NCBI GenBank assembly: GCA_016721305.1
Contig: JADKIH010000001.1
Span: 124,001-188,000, forward strand
Source of the DNA: Bacteroidota bacterium
GTDB lineage: Bacteria; Bacteroidota; Bacteroidia; AKYH767-A; 2013-40CM-41-45
Direction of reading: 5' to 3'
DNA length: 64,000 bases
Of the stretch, positions 41,788-50,981 are shown one piece after another (the stretch's first letter is position 1; each line of letters begins with the position of its first letter). Made by a program: the position numbers and the translations under genes. Below the pieces are notes generated by a model. The model did no database searches. It saw only the letters and a list, made by a program, of their open reading frames with translations, and was not told the origin of the DNA.

Positions 41788-44670
41788 ATGTCAAAGCAGC
41801 CCGAACAAATATTAGAAGAACAATTGGTAACCCACCTTCAAAAGCTGGGTTATAGCTCGGTGCTTATTAAAGATGAAAATGACCTTATTGCTAATCTTAA
41901 AACACAATTAGAAAAACACAATAACATTCAGTTCAGCAAATCAGAGTTTGAAAAAGTGCTAAACATTTTAAGCAAGGGCTCTGTATTTGAAAAAGCAAAA
42001 ACACTTAGAGAAAGACAACACATTGTAAGAGATAATGGAAAAGATTTATACTTTGAATTTATCCAAACAGAACATTGGTGTCAGAATCAGTTTCAGGTTA
42101 CGCACCAGGTTACAATGGAGGGTACCTATAAAAACCGTTACGATGTTACATTGCTAATTAACGGCTTGCCATTGGTTCAAATAGAACTGAAACGCCGAGG
42201 GCTTGAACTTAAAGAAGCGTTCAATCAGATTAATCGTTATCAACGACATTCCTTTTGGGCAAATTCAGCGCTGTATCAGTATGTTCAGGTTTTCGTAATT
42301 AGCAACGGTGTTAATACAAAATATTACGCCAATAATAGGAATCAGTCATTCAAGCAAACTTTTTTCTGGACAGATAAAGAAAACAAACGGCTCACGAATA
42401 TTCTCAATGGTTTCACCAGTGAGTTCTTAGAACCCTGCCACATCAGCAAGATGATTTGTAAGTACATCGTGCTGAATGAAACCAATAAAATTCTCATGGT
42501 GCTTCGGCCATATCAGTTCTATGCGGCAGAGGCGCTAATTGACAGAGTAAAAAACACAAACAAAAACGGCTACATATGGCATACTACCGGCTCCGGTAAA
42601 ACTTTGACATCATTCAAAGCCAGCCAGATCTTAATGAATCTGCCTCATGTAAAGAAAGTAGTGTATGTGGTTGACAGGAAGGATCTGGATTACCAAACGA
42701 ACAAGGAGTTTAACAGCTTTAGCAAAGGTTGTATCGATGGCACAGACAATACCCGGCAATTAGTCAAACAATTTTCAGACGAAACAAAGCTGATTGTAAC
42801 AACCATTCAGAAACTCAACACCGCCATCAGCAAGAAACAGCACTTGACGGCGATGGAAAAACTGAAGGACGAAAAGATAGTTTTCATTTTTGATGAATGT
42901 CACCGTAGCCAGTTTGGTGAAACACATAACAGGATAAAAGCATTCTTCAACAACATACAACTTTTCGGATTTACAGGCACTCCCATATTTGCCGATAACG
43001 CAGTTAAGAATGAATTAGGGAAACGAACAACTAAAGAATTGTTTCAGGACTGTTTGCACAAATATGTAATCACCGATGCAATCAGAGACGAAAATGTTTT
43101 GAAGTTTTCAGTTGAATACGTCGGCAGGTATAAACGAAAAGACACAGCAACGGAAATCGATATTGAGGTAGAAGACATCGACAAGAAAGAGTTGATGGAA
43201 TCTCCAAAAAGATTAGAGAAGATTGCAGATTACATCTTAGCAAATCACAGCCGAAAAACACACAACAAAGATTTTACAGCAATGTTCTGCGTAAGCAGTA
43301 TTGAAACATTGATTAAGTATTACGATATTTTGCAGAAGAAAAAGGAAGAAGGCAAACACAATTTAAGAGTCGTCACCATTTTTAGTTACGCAACCAACGA
43401 AGACGATGCAGATGCCCACGGCTTTCTTCCCGATGAACTATCAGTTGCAGAAGACCCGAAAGTACTTTACGGCCTTAACAAGCATAGCCGGGAAAAATTG
43501 GACGAGTACATTGAACACTACAATCAAATGTTCAGCACCAAATTTTCAACAAAAGACAGCGAATCCTTTTACAATTATTACAACGACATTTCCAAGAAGT
43601 TAAAAGACCGGGAAAGAGCGCCAGAGAATCCTGATAATCGAATAGACATTTTGTTGGTTGTAAATATGTTTCTAACCGGCTTCGATGCCAAGAAATTGAA
43701 TACTCTTTATGTAGATAAAAACCTCAGGTATCACGGATTGATACAGGCATATTCAAGAACCAACCGCATTTTAAACGAACAAAAATCACAGGGCAACATC
43801 ATTGTATTCCGCAACCTGAAAAACGCTACAGACGAGGCAATAACCCTATTTAGCAACAAAGAAGCGATTGAAGTAATCATCATGAAACCATATGAGGATT
43901 ACACCAAGAAATTCAACGATGCCGTTATCGAAATGTTGAAAATTGCCCCGACAGTAAATAGCGTAAATGATTTACAAACGGAAGACGATGAATTAGAATT
44001 TATCAAAGCATTCCGGGACATGATCCGGATAAAAAATATCCTCACCGCCTTTGCCGATTTCAAATGGTCCGATTTGTCAATCGAAGAACAGAAATTTGAA
44101 GATTATAAGAGTAAGTACCTCGATCTTTACGACAAAGTAAAAAGCGATCATCAAAAAGAAAAAGTGTCCATATTAGAAGATGTAGACTTTGAATTGGAAC
44201 TTATCCACCGTGATGAGATAAATGTTGCATACATCATCCAGTTGCTAATAAAACTGAAAGCAAACGTCCAGAAAGACGTAACCCAAACGGAAAAAGAGAT
44301 CTTTAATCTCCTCAACACCGAAGCCCATCTCCGTAGCAAACGTGAACTGATAGAGAAATTTATCCAGGAAAACCTGCCCGTAATAGCCGACACCGACGAA
44401 ATCCCGGAAGCATTCGACAAATTCTGGAGCGAAGAGCAACAAAAAGCATTCGACAAACTTGTAAAAGAAGAATTCCTTTCCTCAGACAAAACCCAATCCC
44501 TCATAGAAGACTACCTCTACGCCGAAAGAAAACCGCTTCGTGATGAAGTTTTACAACTCATCGAAGGTCCCGAACCCAAATTATTAGAACGCAAAACTAC
44601 CGGCGACAGGATATTGAATAAAGTAATGGAATTTGTAGAAAGGTTTATTAATGGGATGGTTGGAAAATAG
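41788..44670 (+). CDS. hsdR: Type I restriction enzyme HsdR (motor and nuclease subunit)
   Basis: The ATG at 41788 is used; the longer frame relies on a TTG inside hsdS. The 960-residue protein has the N-terminal PD-(D/E)xK nuclease (D119, E133-x-K135: YDVTLLINGLPLVQIELKRR). The helicase motor follows, with Walker A TGSGKT (267-272), DECH box (369-372), motif III FGFTGTP and motif VI-like HGLIQAYSRTNR. All catalytic motifs are intact. HsdR cuts DNA after ATP-driven translocation when bound to HsdM2-HsdS, but no hsdM is present in the window. It begins 2 bp after the truncated hsdS. Confidence 0.92.
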   Translation: MSKQPEQILEEQLVTHLQKLGYSSVLIKDENDLIANLKTQLEKHNNIQFSKSEFEKVLNILSKGSVFEKAKTLRERQHIVRDNGKDLYFEFIQTEHWCQNQFQVTHQVTMEGTYKNRYDVTLLINGLPLVQIELKRRGLELKEAFNQINRYQRHSFWANSALYQYVQVFVISNGVNTKYYANNRNQSFKQTFFWTDKENKRLTNILNGFTSEFLEPCHISKMICKYIVLNETNKILMVLRPYQFYAAEALIDRVKNTNKNGYIWHTTGSGKTLTSFKASQILMNLPHVKKVVYVVDRKDLDYQTNKEFNSFSKGCIDGTDNTRQLVKQFSDETKLIVTTIQKLNTAISKKQHLTAMEKLKDEKIVFIFDECHRSQFGETHNRIKAFFNNIQLFGFTGTPIFADNAVKNELGKRTTKELFQDCLHKYVITDAIRDENVLKFSVEYVGRYKRKDTATEIDIEVEDIDKKELMESPKRLEKIADYILANHSRKTHNKDFTAMFCVSSIETLIKYYDILQKKKEEGKHNLRVVTIFSYATNEDDADAHGFLPDELSVAEDPKVLYGLNKHSREKLDEYIEHYNQMFSTKFSTKDSESFYNYYNDISKKLKDRERAPENPDNRIDILLVVNMFLTGFDAKKLNTLYVDKNLRYHGLIQAYSRTNRILNEQKSQGNIIVFRNLKNATDEAITLFSNKEAIEVIIMKPYEDYTKKFNDAVIEMLKIAPTVNSVNDLQTEDDELEFIKAFRDMIRIKNILTAFADFKWSDLSIEEQKFEDYKSKYLDLYDKVKSDHQKEKVSILEDVDFELELIHRDEINVAYIIQLLIKLKANVQKDVTQTEKEIFNLLNTEAHLRSKRELIEKFIQENLPVIADTDEIPEAFDKFWSEEQQKAFDKLVKEEFLSSDKTQSLIEDYLYAERKPLRDEVLQLIEGPEPKLLERKTTGDRILNKVMEFVERFINGMVGK

Positions 44671-44678
44671 AAAAGAAA

Positions 44679-44891
44679 TTGATAATTTACATGATATTTA
44701 TTCATTTACCAATAGTGATTTTATTGTCCGATTCAATGGTAAACGTAACTGAAATTGTTTCCATAGCCGGAGCTGTGGCGGTGTTTTTACTATTTCATTT
44801 CACTGCAATTGGCAGGCTAAAGGAGCGTATCCATCAACAGGAATTAAAAATGAAAGACTTGGAAAAAGTGACGCACTGCAACAGCAAGTAA
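44679..44891 (+). CDS. Small membrane protein with coiled coil
   Basis: The 70-residue frame has two hydrophobic segments (IFIHLPIVILLSDS and VSIAGAVAVFLLFHFTAI) and then a charged helix (GRLKERIHQQELKMKDLEK). One added A at 44863-44867 would continue the helix (SDALQQQVIDQLSKVFDIVHNKK) straight into the next gene, making one protein of about 169 residues. It starts 8 bp after hsdR. Function unknown. Confidence 0.45.
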   Translation: MIIYMIFIHLPIVILLSDSMVNVTEIVSIAGAVAVFLLFHFTAIGRLKERIHQQELKMKDLEKVTHCNSK

Positions 44892-44953
44892 TAGATCAAC
44901 TCTCAAAAGTATTTGACATTGTACATAATAAAAAAGAATCGGAGGGAAGAAAA

Positions 44954-45187
44954 ATGGCAAATAATATTGATATGCTCAGGTTCTCAGAACTTGGCTACAA
45001 AGTAAAATCAGGTATAGCATCAAAGTCAGAAAAGGATGAGTACATGCGTATGCTATACAATAATGGTTCGATTACAAAGGACCAATTCGACAAATATAAC
45101 GGCAACCAAGATACTGAAGGGTTGATTAAACTTGCCTTAGCAGTTGGTGGAATTTTAGTGATTGCACATTTACTTTCACGGGATTAA
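44954..45187 (+). CDS. Small C-terminally membrane-anchored protein
   Basis: The 77-residue protein is a helical domain (MLRFSELGYKVKSGIASKSEKDEYMRMLYNNGSITKDQFDKY) followed by a hydrophobic tail segment (LIKLALAVGGILVIAHLL). GGAGGGAAG lies just upstream of the ATG, an unusually good ribosome-binding site here, favouring a separate start even though the previous frame may run into it. It is followed after 15 bp by the AbiGi-like gene, so it may be part of that unit. No family recognised. Confidence 0.5.
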   Translation: MANNIDMLRFSELGYKVKSGIASKSEKDEYMRMLYNNGSITKDQFDKYNGNQDTEGLIKLALAVGGILVIAHLLSRD

Positions 45188-45202
45188 TTTATTTTTATTT
45201 CA

Positions 45203-45925
45203 ATGATAAAAATTAAAGCTAAAAATCACATTTCTCAGAATTTAAGTTCTACTACTCTTTTTTCCTTTACCTACACGCTTGATTTTCTATTGGATAATCT
45301 GGAACATGGTTTTTACGTAAATCATATCTACGAAAAACTTCCTTTTAGAAAAATCGGGTATATCGTACCAATGCGTTGCTTTTGTGATATTCCATTAGGG
45401 ATGATTAAAACTCACTTGGTTTGGTATGGTAATTATGGACTTGGTATTAAAAGAAAATATGCCCGAAGCCACGGAGTTTGCCCAGTATGGTATATACACA
45501 GCGATTCCAGGGAGATGAAATCTTTAATCAGTAGAAAGAACCTTGATGGTTTAAAATCCAATTCCTTTTTACCATACTTTAAACAGTTTTATGGAAATCA
45601 AAAAAACTATGAAGGAATAACTCAGAAAATAAAATTCTATGATGAACGGGAGTGGAGATATATTCCAAAAGAAATCAAAGCTGAAGTTTTGCTTGATAAA
45701 ACAGAAAGTGAAATTGAAGCTATCAGAAAAAATAAAAATGGCAATAAAATATTAAGAATGCCGATTCCTTTAAATGAAGTTGAATACATTATTGTGAACG
45801 ACTCAAAAGATTTGAAAATATTGTTACCAGCTCTGAAAAGACTTGCCTCAAAAAATCAAGATGTATCTTATGAACTATTAGTATCTAAAATACTTACCTC
45901 GAAACAAATTCAAAAGGATTTTTAA
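45203..45925 (+). CDS. AbiGi-family abortive-infection protein
   Basis: The 240-residue protein shows the family block VPMRCFCDIPLGMIKTHLVWYGNYGLGIKRKYARSHGVCPVWYIHS (read here as VPMRCFCDIPLG, HLVWYGNYGLGIKR and GVCPVWYIHS), plus DEREWRYIP and MPIPLNEVEYIIVN near the C-terminus. AbiGi was described with AbiGii in a lactococcal phage-resistance system, where it acts as the antitoxin-like partner. No AbiGii is visible beside it. The gene is convergent with the DUF6527-like gene (13 bp apart). Confidence 0.7.
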   Translation: MIKIKAKNHISQNLSSTTLFSFTYTLDFLLDNLEHGFYVNHIYEKLPFRKIGYIVPMRCFCDIPLGMIKTHLVWYGNYGLGIKRKYARSHGVCPVWYIHSDSREMKSLISRKNLDGLKSNSFLPYFKQFYGNQKNYEGITQKIKFYDEREWRYIPKEIKAEVLLDKTESEIEAIRKNKNGNKILRMPIPLNEVEYIIVNDSKDLKILLPALKRLASKNQDVSYELLVSKILTSKQIQKDF

Positions 45926-45938
45926 GAACAAATATTTC

Positions 45939-46277
45939 TTAAACCCAATCAACTCTACCATTACTAAGATAGAAATGACTTTGACAACCTTTGGTTCTTC
46001 TAACTGAAGGGTAAATGCTAATATTCCCTCGTTTATTTATTTTAAAATGCCATCTTGGTTTTGCATCTTTTAGTAGATTCAAATGAATATCAGCCCCGCA
46101 TCCACAAGGACATTTAAAAATTAACGAATCAGGTTGTACACCTTCTTTAATAATGAATATTTTTTGCGGGGGGATTGATTCCGGATCATTCTCAACTACC
46201 TCAAAATTAAACTTGGGCTGAGAATAATAACTATATTTCTGTCGGAACCACCCCGCAATACTACGTAATAATTTCAT
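45939..46277 (-). CDS. DUF6527-like zinc-ribbon protein of ubiquitin-like cassette
   Basis: The 112-residue protein has IFKCPCGCGADIHLNLL followed by RWHFKINKRGNISIYPSVRR and GCQSHFYLSNGRVDW. The Cys and His residues probably bind zinc. This arrangement matches the DUF6527 family, found next to bacterial multiubiquitin/E2/E1 genes. Its start overlaps the end of the E1-JAB gene by 17 bp, so it is the last gene of a three-gene operon. Its role in the family is unsettled; it may bind conjugates or modify targets. Confidence 0.65.
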   Translation of the reverse strand: MKLLRSIAGWFRQKYSYYSQPKFNFEVVENDPESIPPQKIFIIKEGVQPDSLIFKCPCGCGADIHLNLLKDAKPRWHFKINKRGNISIYPSVRRTKGCQSHFYLSNGRVDWV

Positions 46278-47661
46278 GTGTTAATTCAGGCATTCTTAGA
46301 AACGGTTTGTAATTCCCTCGCCCGCACCACTTTGCTGAATATTCATCAACATGGAATTTACTTTCATTTTCATTAATGATGCATCCACCACAATAATCCA
46401 TAGTGACTTTAGCATATTCTTCGGGTAATGCATCCTTAAAAGGATGCAGGCGATTTAAAAACTCATTAACAGCAATACTACTGATCTGCATATTGATGCT
46501 AATCACAGCAGGTCTGTCTACATTCGCATTGTGAACATAGCCTTGCTTTTCCCTCTTTGCAAATTCTTCAGGGTCTTGTCGTCTTAATCCATCATCATGA
46601 AGTCGCTGTAATGAATATTGACCTCTGCTAAGCAAGGATGAACAACCTGGCTGAATATAATGCACACTTGCGGAAATGCTATCGATACCTCCCTTTCCAT
46701 CAGCATCTAAACGAACCCCTATATCAAAATAGGGTATCAGATAAAAATTACTCAACTGATAAATAAGGTTTCTACCATCCACACTATCTACACATCCAAA
46801 TATTACATCACAGGTAATTAATTCTTGCAATGCTTCACGGGAATCAAAAATATTTTTTGTAAAGCATTTTATTTTTGTTCCCAATCCCATATTATAAATC
46901 GCTTCAGCAAGTACTTCGGTTTTATATCTGCCCATGTCAGCATCGTTGCGTTTTGCATTTATTATTCGATTTAAATTTTTGGGTTCAACTGTATCAGGAT
47001 CTATCAAAACTATTTCTCCAATTCCCAATCTTGCTAATTGTTCAATGGTCGGGCTACCGGTTCCGGAACAGCCTATAACTGCAACTTTTAAATTTTTCAG
47101 TTTTGAATAAGTACCATTGCCAAATGCTTGAGCAGTTCTTACTGAAAAATCATCCACCTCTGATTTTTTAGAAGTATTCCAGATATGAATTACATCCCCG
47201 GCCACAGTAACTTTGTTTATCGGATACTTATTCAATTCAGCATCCAATACTCTTCCGAAAATTGATCCATCAGGCAACATTATAGCGGACCCGTGAACAC
47301 TATCAGATGAACACCAACCAAATACCGATGAGAATAATTCACTATCCGAGAAATCATCAACATCTGAAAATTTTGGATAACCTCCGGGGTGGCTATGGAT
47401 TTTCAATATTGCCATTCCTGTCGATGAAGCCTCTTCAAGTAAAGGAACCATTCGGTCGGTTTTCCATTTTACAAAATCCTCATCGCGTTCACATTCATTA
47501 TGCGGTATAAGTTCCAGTTTATGGGTAAGCAAGATGGACAAACCATCTTTTTCATATCTGCCGCATAGTACAATGGCAACAGCCTCTTTCCCATCTCCGG
47601 GAAAGAGGTGTTGTTGCAATTGCTTATAAAACTTACCCGCTACTTTAAGCTGATATTGCAT
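46261..47661 (-). CDS. JAB (JAMM) protease - ThiF/E1 fusion
   Basis: Residues 1-140 are a JAMM isopeptidase with the metal motif H89-S-H91-P ... S99-D-V-D102. Residues 185-400 are a ThiF/E1 adenylating domain with G197-C-S-G-T-G202, the acidic residue D221 (VLIDPDTVE) and the NLNR box (229-232). C340 (YIQPGCSSLL) is a candidate thioester cysteine. The C-terminus holds further CxxC-like cysteines. An E1 activates the ubiquitin-like protein and the JAB part releases or matures it. It overlaps the upstream E2-fusion gene and the downstream zinc-ribbon gene by 17 bp each. Confidence 0.85.
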   Translation of the reverse strand: MQYQLKVAGKFYKQLQQHLFPGDGKEAVAIVLCGRYEKDGLSILLTHKLELIPHNECERDEDFVKWKTDRMVPLLEEASSTGMAILKIHSHPGGYPKFSDVDDFSDSELFSSVFGWCSSDSVHGSAIMLPDGSIFGRVLDAELNKYPINKVTVAGDVIHIWNTSKKSEVDDFSVRTAQAFGNGTYSKLKNLKVAVIGCSGTGSPTIEQLARLGIGEIVLIDPDTVEPKNLNRIINAKRNDADMGRYKTEVLAEAIYNMGLGTKIKCFTKNIFDSREALQELITCDVIFGCVDSVDGRNLIYQLSNFYLIPYFDIGVRLDADGKGGIDSISASVHYIQPGCSSLLSRGQYSLQRLHDDGLRRQDPEEFAKREKQGYVHNANVDRPAVISINMQISSIAVNEFLNRLHPFKDALPEEYAKVTMDYCGGCIINENESKFHVDEYSAKWCGRGNYKPFLRMPELTHEIIT

Positions 47662-48373
47662 GTTTAGGGCGTTTTATAAATTCATCACAAAGCCAACTTT
47701 CAATATAAGCAAAATGAGTACTTAAATTATCAATACCCGGTCTCCAAGGATTTTTTGGAGTCCTGTGTCTTGACCATTGTTGAAACTCTTTGCCATCAAG
47801 TGAAACTGCTGACAATGCTCCAATCGATTGTGCATCGGAACGACTGAGCGCAGGCGTAAAATATGCCATATCCAATTGCGCTGTAGCATAACCAGGAGAG
47901 AATCGCACACCAACCGTTACAATACTGACATTGTAGCCTTCAAGAATAGGATAACTATGTACAAAGACCCATTGTACTCCCTGAATGTTTACAGCTTCCC
48001 AAGGAAGTTCCAAACCATCAAGAAATTCAACGTCTTCTTCCAATAAGGAGTATTCCCTTCTCAGGGTCTCTCCTTCTGTTTCACCAAGAGGAAGTGTCTT
48101 AAACTTCTCAACACCCGGCTCAGTAAAACATACTTTCTGATCGTTTGCAATTGTCACCACTTTGCCGCCTTTCAAATTCTCGCGAAGTTGAAACTCGGCA
48201 GGGTTCTTACCGGCGAGAATTAGAATTTCCTTGCCTGTCATGCATTCCTTATCAACCACGAATTTTTCCCGGTCAACAATAATGCGGTATTTCCTGCCTT
48301 TTGGGGCTGTGTGGCCATGTTTTGCACACCACTCAAGGTCTATGACCTCGTCATCGATACTAAATATTTCCAT
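47645..48373 (-). CDS. Multiubiquitin - E2-like fusion protein
   Basis: The first half (about 28-95) is a multiubiquitin-type beta-grasp: KYRIIVDREKFVVD, MTGKEILILAGKNPAEFQL, then KVVTIANDQKVCF. The second half (about 105-235) is a prokaryotic E2-like domain: VQWVFVHSYPILEGYNVSI, GVRFSPGYATAQLDMAYF and QQWSRHR (199-204). No cysteine occurs between residues 83 and 228; the only one in the E2 half is C229 near the C-terminus, so the canonical E2 thioester site is not apparent. It is the first gene of the operon with E1-JAB and the zinc-ribbon protein. Confidence 0.75.
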   Translation of the reverse strand: MEIFSIDDEVIDLEWCAKHGHTAPKGRKYRIIVDREKFVVDKECMTGKEILILAGKNPAEFQLRENLKGGKVVTIANDQKVCFTEPGVEKFKTLPLGETEGETLRREYSLLEEDVEFLDGLELPWEAVNIQGVQWVFVHSYPILEGYNVSIVTVGVRFSPGYATAQLDMAYFTPALSRSDAQSIGALSAVSLDGKEFQQWSRHRTPKNPWRPGIDNLSTHFAYIESWLCDEFIKRPKHAISA

Positions 48374-48464
48374 TGCTTTTTTTTTATGGAATTACGAATA
48401 CCTCCAATTTTTTAAAGCCTACCGGAGGTGTCTGGCAAGCTCAGGTACTTCGTAATAAAATATT

Positions 48465-48494
48465 TTGTTCTTAAAAAGGAAACCTTTAACTTTG
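48465..48494 (+). promoter_or_regulatory. Consensus Bacteroidetes promoter for a non-coding RNA
   Basis: TTG (48465-48467), 19 bases, then TAACTTTG (48487-48494), a perfect TAnnTTTG. It points away from both neighbouring operons into a 150-bp stretch with no supported plus-strand gene. Confidence 0.65.
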
Positions 48495-48499
48495 TATCA

Positions 48500-48620
48500 C
48501 GAATAAAATAAGGGGCAACCGCAAGACAAGGTGATAAGCCTTGTATTAATCCTAAGAAATTAAGAGTTACCCTAAGCCCAATCAGCAGTACCAATGCTTG
48601 ATTGGGTTTATTCTTTTTAT
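48500..48620 (+). ncRNA. Candidate structured non-coding RNA in the defence island
   Basis: The transcript predicted from the promoter just upstream would start near 48500. It can fold into an outer stem (AGGG/AAC at 48511-48519 with GTT/CCCT at 48565-48572) enclosing two hairpins: ACAAGG (48526-48531) with CCTTGT (48539-48544), and TTAAT with ATTAA (about 48545-48562). It then forms a terminator hairpin CCCAATCA (48577-48584) with TGATTGGG (48599-48606), followed by TTTATTCTTTTT. It lies between the ubiquitin-like operon and the subtilase gene, on the opposite strand to both. Not identified with a known family; comparison with Bacteroidetes Rfam classes is needed to name it. Confidence 0.55.
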
Positions 48621-48651
48621 GATGTATCGGCCTTCCTTTTTTTCATAGTTT

Positions 48652-50979
48652 TTATTTTATTCTTACTTGTTCACTAACTCTTAAATTTTCATGAATGAAG
48701 TTGAACTTCGTCAACAACTGATTTACCTCATCGTATAATCGACCTTTCTTTTTATGATCTCTTAATGTAATAATAAGAACAAATTCCTGACTCATGTCCT
48801 GTTGATTTGCCACTTTGCTTTCATAACTACTGCGGTAAGAAGATTCTAACTTCAGGAACCACAAACGGTCTTTACCTAACGCTTTTAATTTATTGGCTTC
48901 GGATACCTCAGTTAAATCAATGCAATGCTTTTTGACAGGGATAAATAAATCAGAATAACTTTTTAAGAATCGTTCCGACTTAAATGCAGATGTCGCCGAC
49001 TTCTGTTTGTTCACACTGTAAATTGAGGGCAATAAAATATTTTTTGCATCAATTGTTTCAATTGGGTTACGCTTTATTTTGCTATCGACAACTGCTTGTT
49101 TTTTCTCGTATGTGCCAAATGAAACATCTACATCAGTTTGAATATACTCTGCGCCTTGATAAGCATCGATCATCGGCGCCGTAACCAATGTTATTTTAGC
49201 CTGCCCATAAAAATATCCATCATCAACAAGGCAACTCGGATAAGGGAAATCCATAATTTTAATATGAGAACCTTTATCAACATTGTCCATTAATATCAAT
49301 GTGATTTCATCCGGATCGTTGTATAAAATATCATCAATTTTTGAAGGCAACCCGAAACCAATTTGATTCAGGCGATCCTCCAAAGGTTCATCGAACTCTT
49401 CAGGATGTTTTGCAGAATGTATCAGCAGAGCCTTAATTAGAAGTGGATTAAATTCTTCTTTTAAAGAACCCGTAAGTTCCGCTGCTAACCCAGAAACCCT
49501 TGGCGTTGAATAACTTGTTCCTATTGCCGAAGCTAAAGTTCCGTCAGACCTGAAAGATTTAACACCGGTTATTTGCAGTACTCCTTTATTTAATCCTGCA
49601 TTACCGCCGTAATGGGTCAAATCTGGTTTTATAACACTACTTATTCCCGGTCCGACCATACTGAATGGACTTGGATAATTTACAGGTGCTATATCATGCA
49701 GATTCATTTCGTGAGCTATCGAACCTACTACTAACGTCCTTATACTTTCAGAGGCTTGATTAATCCTTCCACGTGGCGCTGACTTCAAAAAGTTTTCACA
49801 ATTACCGGCTGCTTTTACAATAAGTACATTGAACTCATCTTGTAATTCGTCAAGGTATTTTGCAAAATCAGAATACTGATCATTAACAAGCGGTTCAATA
49901 TGCCCAATAGAAAAATTCCAAATTTTTATTTCTGGATATTTTTTAATTGCCTCCCTCATAAAAGCTACAAGTTCATATTCACCTATGTAGCCATATTTTG
50001 CATTAGGAAATATTATTCCTTCTGTAATTTTAAATGGCTTAGTACCCGTCCAGTCTTTACCTTCTAAATCATCTCCATAATTAATAATTCCTGCAATGAA
50101 AGTACCGTGCTCATTATCGAAGAACCCATCATCAAAGGCTTTGAAGCTACCATCTTTCCAATCTTTTAAATGCGGTATATCACTAGTTGCCTCGTCAAAT
50201 ACACCAACTTTGAAATATTCAGCACCTGATTCCGGTTTCTTAATTTTTACAGTAGATGTAGCAGGTAAACTTTCTTTCGTCAATTTGAAAGTCGGCATTT
50301 TTTTAATCGAAAAAATCGATTCCGCTTCTCCGAAACCTGCTAATACTTCCTTCTTTATTTTACTTACCCGATATAGAATTAAATCCTTCGTATAATTTAG
50401 TTTTTGATACGCAGTATTTGATTCAGCACATAATTTCTCAAAATTTCTTTCTGCTATTTCATTTAATCGAAAATCACCATAATTGATCAATCGAACTTTA
50501 ATATCATCTACGTCCAAGTTCTGATCTTCAATCATTGGTTTAAATTCGTCCGCTTCCTCAATTGCAGAAAGCCCAACAACATTTTTGGTGATATCAGATA
50601 TTTTATCCTGAATTAAAGCTAAATCCTTTTCATCATCAATTTTTAAGAGCAGGGTATTATCTCCGATCATACCAATGATGTTTGACTTCCGGTTAACATT
50701 GAATAATTTCCCAATTTCACCCCTATAAGTCTTTGCAAGAGCATCATCATTTATTCTCAGTTTAACTACAGTTGGCAGATAATTATTGACCTTCCTTTTT
50801 TCATCAATCCTTTTTGCAACGTCTGAAAAATAATTTCGGAAATAACTCGACCGAGAAGCAAGCGCCTCTCCACCAAGTTTAAATTTATTGCCCATATTTT
50901 CTCCGATAACAGCTAAATTATTTAACTGCTTGTCGTCATAACGCTTCTTAAAAAGTTTTACAGGTAGATTTTTTTTCAT
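48652..50979 (-). CDS. S8-family (subtilisin-like) serine protease of an ATPase/protease pair
   Basis: The 775-residue protein has no signal peptide and should be cytoplasmic. An N-terminal region (1-250) contains strands and helices like an inhibitor or sensor domain. The peptidase domain has the full triad: D262 (VGVFDEAT), H291 (NEHGTFIAGI) and S489 (GTSYSTP), with N393 as oxyanion residue. A beta-rich C-terminal part follows. It starts 2 bp after the ATPase stop. Such AAA ATPase/S8 peptidase pairs are found in defence islands and have been reported as anti-phage; the ATPase is thought to control the protease. Confidence 0.85.
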   Translation of the reverse strand: MKKNLPVKLFKKRYDDKQLNNLAVIGENMGNKFKLGGEALASRSSYFRNYFSDVAKRIDEKRKVNNYLPTVVKLRINDDALAKTYRGEIGKLFNVNRKSNIIGMIGDNTLLLKIDDEKDLALIQDKISDITKNVVGLSAIEEADEFKPMIEDQNLDVDDIKVRLINYGDFRLNEIAERNFEKLCAESNTAYQKLNYTKDLILYRVSKIKKEVLAGFGEAESIFSIKKMPTFKLTKESLPATSTVKIKKPESGAEYFKVGVFDEATSDIPHLKDWKDGSFKAFDDGFFDNEHGTFIAGIINYGDDLEGKDWTGTKPFKITEGIIFPNAKYGYIGEYELVAFMREAIKKYPEIKIWNFSIGHIEPLVNDQYSDFAKYLDELQDEFNVLIVKAAGNCENFLKSAPRGRINQASESIRTLVVGSIAHEMNLHDIAPVNYPSPFSMVGPGISSVIKPDLTHYGGNAGLNKGVLQITGVKSFRSDGTLASAIGTSYSTPRVSGLAAELTGSLKEEFNPLLIKALLIHSAKHPEEFDEPLEDRLNQIGFGLPSKIDDILYNDPDEITLILMDNVDKGSHIKIMDFPYPSCLVDDGYFYGQAKITLVTAPMIDAYQGAEYIQTDVDVSFGTYEKKQAVVDSKIKRNPIETIDAKNILLPSIYSVNKQKSATSAFKSERFLKSYSDLFIPVKKHCIDLTEVSEANKLKALGKDRLWFLKLESSYRSSYESKVANQQDMSQEFVLIITLRDHKKKGRLYDEVNQLLTKFNFIHENLRVSEQVRIK

Positions 50980-50981
50980 GG

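Noticed and set aside
48412..48594. 60-codon frame on the minus strand
   Set aside because: It overlaps the structured RNA and terminator on the other strand and lacks a ribosome-binding site or family; treated as a shadow of the RNA.
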